DNA of 64,000 nt, taken from contig OZ024879.1 in the NCBI GenBank assembly GCA_964017185.1, positions 44,399,883 to 44,463,882 of the forward strand, written 5' to 3'. This DNA comes from Rugalucina vietnamica (Eukaryota > Mollusca > Bivalvia > Lucinida > Lucinidae). The first letter of the stretch is position 1; each line of letters begins with the position of its first letter. This document shows positions 56,860 through 64,000 of this stretch, in pieces. Both the position numbers and the translations under genes were made by a program. The notes beneath the pieces are model-generated. The model saw nothing but the letters and a program-made list of their open reading frames with translations, was not told the DNA's origin and ran no database searches.

Positions 56860-57730
56860 CTTTAAACTTCACGCGCCGTGATAATCGCAACATAACGTGA
56901 CATACGTATTAAAACGGGGTCAACACCGTCAAAGACCGTAACGCACTGTAACAAAACGAAACAAAATGTGTTCCGTAGGAAACGGGACGTGACGTGAGAC
57001 GCTCAAGATCCAGATCCGTAGCTTACCGGGCTATTCACTAGCTTCACGTTGCACTACGGACCGCCTCTGAGTTTTACTACCTACTGTTACGTACTGTCAC
57101 GGTGTATTACGTTCAGCACGTTTTATCACGACCCATTACGTTTCTCATTTCCGCCGTGACTGCCGTGGCAGATTTTTAAACTGCCAAAACATTTGCCATG
57201 GTGCCCACGGTTATCACGGCCTGCTACGTTTGCCTATCCCTATCCCATTCTCTGGCGTTGCGTCACGTTTATCCCGGTTTGATCACGGTTGTCTCAAATG
57301 TGGCTGCCGTGACCGCCGGGAACATAGTGTAAACGCTACATTAACAATAGAGAACATACGCTGCACTATGTCTTGAAGAAGGAATAAAATTCCCTGCATT
57401 CTTAATCAACTCTGCAGTCGATTGTTGAGGAGCGGGGTTAAAATTATTTCAAAGGACTTATTCTTTGTATTGCATCATGCTTACGTTTCGTCCGTAGTAG
57501 ACCTTGACAGAACAAATAAATAAAAAAAATAATTATAATAATAAAAGACGTGCTACGCCTTGGTCAAAACGCAACTGACCGCATTAGAACGTAACAGGCC
57601 GTAATAGAACGTGGTAATAATCGTGACAGATCGTTGATAACCGTAAAGTACCGTAGTGCCTCCGTGACACACCGGCTTATAAGTACCACGGTTTGTTACG
57701 GATATCGTAATAGACATTTTTCACTTTTGA
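56860..57730. repeat. degenerate CGTGAC/CGTAAC array element
   Basis: 56860-57345 is dense in irregular CGTAACG, CCGTGAC, TACGTACTG, TATCACGG and similar words in both orientations, e.g. CACTGTAACAAAACGAAAC and TTACGTACTGTCACGGTG. After a 200-bp AT-rich gap, 57545-57730 repeats the style (CCGTAAAGTACCGTAGTGCC). This resembles two subterminal arrays around a short centre. No exact TIR was confirmed. Confidence 0.6.
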
Positions 57731-57899
57731 ACGTAAAGTTTGCTGGCGCTTGCGGTTACGACTTTGTGTGTGATGGGCGACGACTCGTGAGGGCATATTT
57801 GGGACGAAGGCGGGGGGCGATATGAAGAATTACTTAGTCAAAACTACCAACAGCCCACCGGAGGTGTATTAAATGAGACACGCTAAAAACGAATTGTCC

Positions 57900-57980
57900 A
57901 GGACGCCTAGCTGAATAGTTCAGTAGGTAGAGTGTAAGACATTGAATCGAAAGGTCCTGGGTTCGAGTCCGGGTAGGACA
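57900..57980 (+). tRNA. tRNA-like sequence, probably pseudo-tRNA or SINE head
   Basis: AATAGTTCAGTAGGTAGAGT fits an A box and GGTCCTGGGTTCGAGTCC a B box and T-loop, with the 3' acceptor half GGGTAGGAC. The 5' acceptor half (CCTAGCTG) does not pair with it cleanly, and the anticodon stem (GACAT/AAGGTC region) is weak, so no anticodon is assigned. Confidence 0.45.
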
Positions 57981-58371
57981 AAAAATATTTTTCCTTTTCT
58001 TTGTTTCTTCCTTTTTTCGCACCTGTGACAATAAAGCTTAGAAAATTAAAAAGAAATCAAAAAAAAGGAAAAAAAAGAAAATAATATTTTATCTATTGGC
58101 AAATGCAAGAATCACAAAATTCACTGCTGCATTTAATACTAAATCGTATAAGTTTCTGGACTAAACTGTCTAGTGAGAAGGCAGACCGCATGTATAGGTT
58201 TTTTATAGGTCTTGATTTTTCACCCATTGAAGCCGAGAACTCGATCGTCATTTTCGGCAGAAGAACGGATCAGCGACCGATCCTAACGTCAACATTTATT
58301 TCCTGACTGGCTGGTACAGATAATGTGGATAGGATAAGCTGACCGCCTCTAATGACTAAAAAAATTACGCA
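57981..58371. other. A-rich spacer, no gene
   Basis: A/T-rich low-complexity sequence (58030-58095) after the tRNA-like head, possibly its tail. The frame 58103-58306 has no motif. Confidence 0.45.
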
Positions 58372-58618
58372 AGCGTCCCCCGTGGCCGAGCAGTTAAGAG
58401 CGCTGTTTCATAATCACTTAATCATCTCACCGTTGTGTCTGGTGTGAGTTCGAGACCCACAATGGCCACATGTGAGACAGGCCAAGTTCTGCTTGCGGGT
58501 GTGCCAGGCGGTTTTTCTCGGGGTACTCCCGTTTTCGCCCCACCTACTGTTTGGTGCTTTTCATATGAGCTGAAATAATCTTGAAAGGGACGTAAAACTG
58601 AATTTTAACAAATACACA
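58372..58618 (+). mobile_element. SINE-A, full length
   Basis: CCCCGTGGCCGAGCAGTTAA + GAGCGCTG (A box) and GTGTGAGTTCGAGACCC (B box), then CCACATGTGAGACAGGCCAA, GTTCTGCTTGCGGGTGTGCC, ATATGAGCTGAAATAATCTT and GGGACGTAAAACTGAATTTT. The head is Leu/Ser-tRNA-like (CGAGCAGTTAAG). Complete and well preserved. Confidence 0.9.
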
Positions 58619-58639
58619 AGACACCAAATCAAACAGTAT

Positions 58640-58990
58640 AGTGTACATGTTCATATATATGTGTATAGATGTAAAACTACAGTTTCACGTGCTATCTCGT
58701 GAGCGAACAATGTTTATTTTTTCGATGTGTCGTTTTGAGTCCATTCGACAGTAGGAAGAGCGATGGGGGCAATACCCTACATGTAGCTACAATATGCCTA
58801 GCCACACAACTGTTTTTGTCCATTGTAGACTTTCAACAGTATTTCTGCCATATCGAGTGCGATGGTTACGATGTAGAAAATTAATTTGGCAAGACATAAG
58901 CTTTCGTTCTGATCCTCCTTTATTCTGTGTGATAGTATGCGTGCTGTTTCACCTGGTTGAATTCAAATAAATAAATTAAAATCAAACTAA
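58640..58990 (+). repeat. inverted-pair repeat, arm 1
   Basis: GTGTACATGTTCATATATAT, CACGTGCTATCTCGTGAG, TCGTTTTGAGTCCATTCGAC, GTAGACTTTCAACAGTATTT, CTTTCGTTCTGATCCTCCTT and GGTTGAATTCAAATAAATAA match the reverse complement of 63025-63415 with moderate divergence. Confidence 0.88.
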
Positions 58991-59274
58991 CACAATTATA
59001 TTATTTTCATGAGTTTCTTAAGTGTTTCCGAAGAGGACGCATAGAGTTTCAGTCGCCCCGTAAAGCGGGTCACGCGTCACTTCGCCGCAGTTTACTTTTG
59101 ATGTTCGCCATTTTCACATACACGTAGAAGCAATTTTGGACACTACATATTCTGTCAAAGTGCACAAATTATTAATTTGTTTCACAAATAATGGTGTATA
59201 CTGTCTTCACATTGACACATGTGTTTTCCTAAGAATATTGCCTCGTGTATTGTCCTTTTTTTTTTCTTTTTTTT
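58991..59274. other. no gene recognised
   Basis: AT-rich spacer ending in a T-rich SINE tail. Confidence 0.4.
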
Positions 59275-59517
59275 AATTCAGTTTTACGTCCCTTTCAAGC
59301 CTTTTCACTCATATCGAGACGAATCAAACAGAAAGTGGGGCGAAAACCGGAGTACCCGGGGAAAAACCACCTGACACACCCGCAAGCAGAACTTGGCTCG
59401 TCCCACATGTGAATTCTGTCCCGTGCGAGGCGCGAACCAACAGCGGTGAGATGATCGAATGATCAAGAGCACTGAAGTCAGCGACCTTAACCACTCGGCC
59501 ACGGGGGCCGCCTATTG
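59275..59517 (-). mobile_element. SINE-A, full length, minus strand
   Basis: On the minus strand: GGCCGCCTAT-proximal head GCCCCCGTGGCCGAGTGGTT + AAGG (A box), GTTGGTTCGCGCCTCGC (B box), ACATGTGGGACGAGCCAA, GTTCTGCTTGCGGGTGTGTC and a poly-A-type end (T-run at 59258-59276 on the plus strand). Confidence 0.9.
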
Positions 59518-59751
59518 TCCCTTTTAACAGACTAGACGCTGGTCTTGTTTGAAAAGAGCTAGTAATTTTGTTTTTTATGCGTGTTGTTAAATTGCTTGTG
59601 ATGTGTGGGACCGCCATGTCTCTCCCGCCTGTTGTCTATGTTAGGATGGGAAATTTAATTGTATAGATTCTTGGTCATTCTATTGTTACTTGATTACAGA
59701 TAAGGGTCTGATTGTGCTCATTTCTGATCATAATGATGCGGGGTTTTTTTA
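59518..59751. other. no gene recognised
   Basis: Spacer between two SINE copies. Confidence 0.4.
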
Positions 59752-59900
59752 TACAAGTTTCGGCCCGTTCAAGATTATTTTAGTTCATATGAGACGGGTA
59801 AATCAGTAACAGGGGGGAAAGGGGAGAACCCCGAGAAAACGAACTTGCACACCCACAAGCAGAACTTGGTTTGTGTCACCCGTGATTGTAAGACTGATCA
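59752..59900 (-). mobile_element. SINE-A fragment, minus strand
   Basis: The complement of GTCTCATATGAACTAAAATA + ATCTTGAACGG and of CTTGTGGGTGTGCAAG are present with GTTCTGC. The tRNA head is missing. Confidence 0.78.
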
Positions 59901-60400
59901 ATTGGGCAGCAAGGCTACGGCGAAGAATTCATTGTCTTGGTGTTGGTAGTTGCCAAAGCGATATTGCTGCGCTGAAGGTTGTTCTAATCCATTTTATCAC
60001 ATGTTGTGTGATGTGCATCAATCTTTGTTGTAAGGACTTTGATTGTATCGCAAGCATACACGATGGTGCTGACACTGATAGACAATACCCGAATACACAT
60101 ATTCATATACATGTACAGTATACTACGCAGACATTTCACGTGTCCATTTACCGACCTTTTATATGTAAACAAGCGAACCGCCATTCATGATTCTAATATA
60201 TATACATGTAACAGGGCAACATTTTGTCCTAGGGCCCATCGACAAAACAAAGATCATATCAAGCCGGATCCGTTATCAAACCACATTGCTGCTTGGCAAG
60301 CCGAACGCAGTTGATGTTAAGGGCATGCGTTCTTTTGTCCTTTTTTAACATTTAAAAGTACGATTTCTATCATGATAAAGTTTATACTGAACCTATTAAG
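59901..60400. other. no gene recognised
   Basis: Overlapping frames on both strands (59873-60314) arise from a low-stop region and show no motif. Confidence 0.4.
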
Positions 60401-60401
60401 C

Positions 60402-60580
60402 AAGCCTCCATGGTGCAGTGGTTATTTCACGTGCCTTATAAACCAGAGATCGCAGGTTTGATCCGGGTCTTCTTGCGTCTGTCGGATGAGACTATAAACT
60501 GAGGTCTCGTTTCCATATGACCTTTGCTGTTGGATTAACGCTCAAATCAACAAACCGATTCAATTTATTATTTATTTAAA
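60402..60580 (+). mobile_element. second tRNA-derived SINE family
   Basis: GCCTCCATGGTGCAGTGGTT (A box) and GCAGGTTTGATCCGGG (B box), then GTCTGTCGGATGAGACTATA + AACTGAGGTCTCG and an AT-rich 3' part. Distinct from SINE-A. A tRNA-like head with GTCGGATGAGAC body is a type I associate with invertebrate genomes. Confidence 0.75.
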
Positions 60581-60743
60581 TTCAGATTGAGTAAGAAGCT
60601 TATGTGCTTATATATGCTTGCCCGATTCCGGACGCAAAGATGGGCCCTAATGAGTAAGGTTAAGAATGATCAAATGTTGTAGATCTGTCGTCAGCATGTG
60701 TAATACATGTGCACTAAAACGGTACCCTGTATCATGACGATAT

Positions 60744-60897
60744 CATTACAAAACCTTAACAAGCAAAATACACTGTGTTTTTTAAGTTGAAAAAAAAATG
60801 AAAATTTTCAGTTCAACAGTTTTGATATTTTCTTATTTGTTCAAAACATAGATTGTGGACACATGATACAACGAATACTCACAATCTATGTTTTCAG
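60744..60897 (-). mobile_element. FB2 relic
   Basis: CATTACAAAACCTTAACAAG + CAAAATACAC, then CAAAACATAGATTGTGGACA and ACTCACAATCTATGTTTTC. Short stem and one terminus only. Confidence 0.75.
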
Positions 60898-61645
60898 AAG
60901 CATAGGCAACCTAAGTTGACCTTGTCCTATAATAGGTTAATGTCATCCCTGGGTCATATATAGACTATGTAGATGCTTCATGCCAAGTTTCAAAATCATA
61001 GGCCTACTGGTTCTGAAAAAGAACACTTAAAGGTTTTTCAATTCATAGCCATGGCGGCCATTTTGGTCAAGTTACCTTGACCATTAATACAAACTTTCGT
61101 TCCCCTTCCACGAAGTTTGGCTTTGATCGGCCATGCGGTTGCAGAGAAGATGTTTAAATATTATAGTCATATACATGTATATATCCCCCAGGCAGGAGCA
61201 GACAACCACCTGGGTCTTAATGTTTTCACAAAAATAAATCTGTCCATTTGTATTATCATAGCAAGTTTCCACCCATTTAATTACATTTAACTTATTTCCC
61301 CATTTAAATGCATGGGTGATATACATGTAAGTTGATCTTACTGATCTTTGTAGTGCGTTTAATATTGTTTGATGCTTCATGCCAAGTTACAAAATCATAG
61401 GCCTTCTGGTTCTGGAGAAGAAAAATTTTAACGGTTTTTGCTATTTATAGCCAAGGCGGCCATCTTGGTCATGTGACCTGGTCCATTTATGCAAATTTCG
61501 TTTCCCCTTCCTAAGAATGCTCCGCAAACAGTTTTAACTTTGATTGGCCAAGCTGTTTCAGAGAAGAAGATCATGGAAATTGTTGACAGGGGCATGGCCA
61601 TTCTATAAGCTCACCTTTTGAGCCGAAGGGCTCATGTGAGCTAAA
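60898..61645 (+). repeat. REP-3 dispersed repeat, about two units
   Basis: AGCATAGGCAACCTAAGTTG, ACCTTGTCCTATAATAGGTT, TTCATGCCAAGTTTCAAAAT, CATGGCGGCCATTTTGGTCA, CCAGGCAGGAGCAGACAACC and CAAGGCGGCCATCTTGGTCA. Continues into the FB2 end at 61646. Confidence 0.85.
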
Positions 61646-61723
61646 ACTAGGTATACCCCTGCATACTCAAGTTTTGCTTTATAAAAGCGTTGTTCAATGG
61701 GGTAAACATGTCACGGACATGTT
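61646..61723 (-). mobile_element. FB2 terminal fragment
   Basis: CTAGGTATACCCCTGCATAC + TCAAGTTTTGC and CACGGACATGTTATCCTGAT. Only the CATCAGG-side end survives. Confidence 0.8.
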
Positions 61724-62510
61724 ATCCTGATGAGGATAACAGACCATGCTCGATATTACTTGAAATGTGTCAAAACGTTGTAAGGCGTAGAATAAAAAGA
61801 ACTACACATAAAATTAAAGATCAACTAAATGTTTCAAATCGTAAATCTTGCCATGTTTACATGTAAAAAAAGTTTCTGTGTGTTCACGAAAAACACGTGA
61901 AATGTAGCTTAACAGAACCAATGTACGTATATACATGCACCAGTATGTTAAAAGTCACATGGAGATAACAAATAGTTGATAGTTGTTTTCCCACCAACAG
62001 TTATCGTCATTTGCAGACGGGATCTCGGTTTATAGTGTAACCATAAAGCCATGGGCAGCTCAGAATTGAACTAGCAATCCCTAGTTATACACACGAGTGT
62101 CTAAAAAAATAATATTCTGCACTGGAAGCTGTTTTATTCGCTCCAAGCATTTATAAGACCGACTCGCATTGAACGCGTAATGTATCTTTAATGGCAAACA
62201 TGACGGTTGATGGTGCGATTTTGTAAACATGTCGTGTCAAAGGCCACTTCTAGTTCATTGTTCCATTAATTCAGACAGTTAAACGGGAAGACAACAATAA
62301 TCATTGTTACCATTGCATATGATAACATTGTTTACGATTTATATGTTTAATTGGATTTCTTTATTTTTGCATTTTACCAATGCATTTTGGTTTTAAGTTT
62401 GTTTTTTTTTTTTTCTGCGAAAAAAAAAAATAATTCCAATAAAAATAGGCGTTTCCTACTCGCGCTTAACCTCCTGAGCTAACGAGTCAGATGCTCTTAT
62501 CAAAATCATT
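61724..62510. other. no gene recognised
   Basis: AT-rich sequence with a T/A run at 62400-62432. No supported features. Confidence 0.4.
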
Positions 62511-62511
62511 T

Positions 62512-62708
62512 TTTATTAAGGCTTTATGTCCCAGTCAACATTTTTTTCAGTCATGACGGGACGGAGCCAACGCTTCCTGGGTTTAACCAGTTAGTAAGGA
62601 GTGAATGTGTCTTGCTCAAGGATACGACACGGTGGCGCCTATGGGGATCGAACCCAGGACCTCTCGATTCGGAGTCAGACGCCCTACCACTACGCCACCG
62701 TGCTCCCT
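62512..62708 (-). mobile_element. third tRNA-derived SINE family, minus strand
   Basis: On the minus strand: GAGCACGGTGGCGTAGTGGT + AGGGCG (A box), TCTGACTCCGAATCGAGAGG (anticodon arm; CCG by alignment), GGTCCTGGGTTCGATCCCC (B box) and GGCGCCACCGTG, which pairs with the CACGGTGGCG start. The body GTATCCTTGAGCAAGACAC follows and ends in the TTAAGGC... region. The extended 10-bp end pairing and the attached body argue for a SINE, not a host tRNA. Confidence 0.7.
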
Positions 62709-62819
62709 AAAAATAATTTTGTACCAGTCTTATATCAACTACATGTACGTATTTATTCTCGACATGTGATTTTACGAAGCGACTGACTGAACCACTGCGA
62801 TATGAAGTAATCTACGGAA

Positions 62820-62840
62820 CGTGCGTGCGTGCGTGCGTGC

Positions 62841-62878
<38 letters not shown>
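62820..62878. repeat. (GTGC)n(GT)n microsatellite
   Basis: About six GTGC units, then about 15 GT units. Confidence 0.95.
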
Positions 62879-62879
<1 letters not shown>

Positions 62880-63024
62880 CATGTAAAGAATATTGTCATC
62901 CTGTTTTAGGGTTAAGCAAGGTACGCGGCACGTTATGAAAAAACGAACTGTATGTTTCTTAGTCTATAAGCATTCATTTTCTTGAAAATGATATTGTTTT
63001 AGTTTGAAGTTTAATTATAAATAT

Positions 63025-63415
63025 TTATTTGAATTCAACCAGATAAACATCACGCATAATTCAAGAGAATAAATGAGGATCAGAAAGAAAGCCGTTGACT
63101 TGGAAAAAAAAAACATCCAAAAATCGTAATTATCGCATTCAAAATGCTGAAATACTGTGGAAGGTCTACAAAACCTCAACTTATTTGTATGGCTATGCAA
63201 AATGTAGCTAGGATATCGCACTTATCGTCTAATGGACTCAAAACGAAACATCAACCAAATAAATAACATCAAGATATCGAGTATCTGTTTGAAATACATG
63301 TATAAACATGCCAAAATAAATTATGTCCTCTCACGAGACAGCACGTGGAACTGTAGGTCTTACACCTAATAAATATACATATATCTTTACATGTACACTA
63401 TACAGTGTACTATCT
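63025..63415 (-). repeat. inverted-pair repeat, arm 2
   Basis: The reverse complement of this block follows 58640-58990 in order, from GTGTACATGTAAAGATATAT and CACGTGCTGTCTCGTGAG to GGTTGAATTCAAATAAATAT. It has extra sequence near 63250-63320 and a GTGTACTAT duplication (63400-63425). Confidence 0.88.
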
Positions 63416-64000
63416 ATACAGTGTACTATTTGAGTTAGTGCCTACGTCCGCGGAAAACATTCAGTTTAAGTCGTTCAGGGTGGCTAACTTATCCTAGCCA
63501 CATTATGCCTGTACAAGCCTTCAGTATATTCATATTTTCATGTCACCCAGAAAGAAATATTGACGATCAGATAGATCAGCGCTTATACCAAAAATACGGT
63601 CAAGCTCCCAATACAAGAGAAAACATACATGTAGGCTGCCGTCTCAAACTTCAATTCCTTTACGATTTAAGAATTTAATGTAGTAGGGCATTTCAAGATT
63701 CTTGTATTTGCCAAAAAATATAATCAGCTGATAATACGTGGGTTGGGATTTAAGTTCGTAGACTTTCTTTGTAAAAGATCAGATGTCTGTCACACAAAAA
63801 TTAAAATGCTATAATCTGAAAATACATTCTTTTACCTATCATATAAGGTATAAAGCATTGTTCTACTCAAAATGGTATTCGCACAACAATGAATTTAACA
63901 CAACGACCTTTCATTACCCGGGGCACGTCGTGGAAATCCTGACGTCAAAACTACGTCAAATTTCAATAAGTGTCAGCATTAAAACGCCTTGTTTGTAACC
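63416..64000. other. no gene recognised to window end
   Basis: Ordinary AT-rich sequence. The frame 63783-63998 has no recognisable motif and runs nearly to the window edge. Confidence 0.4.

Noticed and set aside
58699-58884. Frame ending in a Cys-containing segment after a CCATTGTAG acceptor-like site
   Set aside because: The sequence is part of the inverted-pair repeat, whose other arm at 63.1 kb does not keep the frame.
62630-62705. Possible functional tRNA-Arg(CCG) on the minus strand
   Set aside because: End pairing extends beyond a normal acceptor stem and a SINE-like body is attached.
26719-63998. Tandem or interspersed arrays examined as possible CRISPR
   Set aside because: No set of identical short repeats with unique equal-length spacers, and the DNA is eukaryotic. 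The arrays are minisatellites, satellites and degenerate word arrays.

Overview
The window looks like AT-rich, repeat-dense eukaryotic nuclear DNA from a marine or freshwater invertebrate, most likely a bivalve mollusc. That assignment is inference. It rests on several tRNA-derived SINE families, a retroelement tail of a type I associate with bivalves, abundant foldback MITEs, and secreted cysteine-rich peptide genes with introns. Almost all long open frames lie inside repeats. No prokaryotic operon, CRISPR array or rRNA is visible.

The main host signal is a pair of paralogous two-coding-exon genes on the + strand, about 31 kb apart, that a plain ORF scan misses because an intron splits each one. 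CRP-A (2128-4006) and CRP-B (33500-35995) encode 85- and 84-residue precursors. Each has a signal peptide starting MMR, a phase-2 intron inside a Tyr codon (TA|T or TA|C), and a 39-residue tail after that Tyr. They share the ten-cysteine frame C-X12-C-X3-C-X3-C-X4/6-C-X1/3-C-X7/10-C-X9-C-X-C-X-C. Two short candidate first exons with good donors (2866-2898 and 46193-46235) are weaker hints of other genes.

Layout: 0-1.3 kb microsatellites and foldback elements; 2.1-4.0 kb CRP-A; 4.4-8.4 kb retroelement scraps, palindromes, a minisatellite and a SINE; 8.45-11.25 kb copy 1 of a segmental duplication ending in a 160-bp satellite; 14.6-25.07 kb a set of TIR-bounded elements that appear nested; 25-31.9 kb mixed repeats; 31.9-36.1 kb CRP-B with an amplified upstream region; 37.2-46 kb a non-LTR retrotransposon broken by a decayed Ty3/gypsy element; 48.26-48.63 kb a MITE with TSD; 49.18-51.86 kb copy 2 of the duplication, carrying a MITE that copy 1 lacks; 52-57.7 kb retroelement tails and a degenerate-motif array; 57.9-63.4 kb SINEs and an inverted pair.

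Repeat names used below: FB1 = foldback MITE with GAGCC/GGCTC ends; FB2 = MITE with imperfect TIRs and a long hairpin around an 'ATAGATTGTGGGTAC' arm; FB3 = short hairpin at 4.6 and 28.9 kb; SINE-A = main tRNA-derived SINE; RET-P = retroelement whose ORF has an FLDGDVPRR motif and whose copies mostly survive as 3' tails; REP-1, REP-2, REP-3 = unclassified dispersed repeats. All family statements come from copies seen in this window plus recognition of protein motifs; no database was searched.
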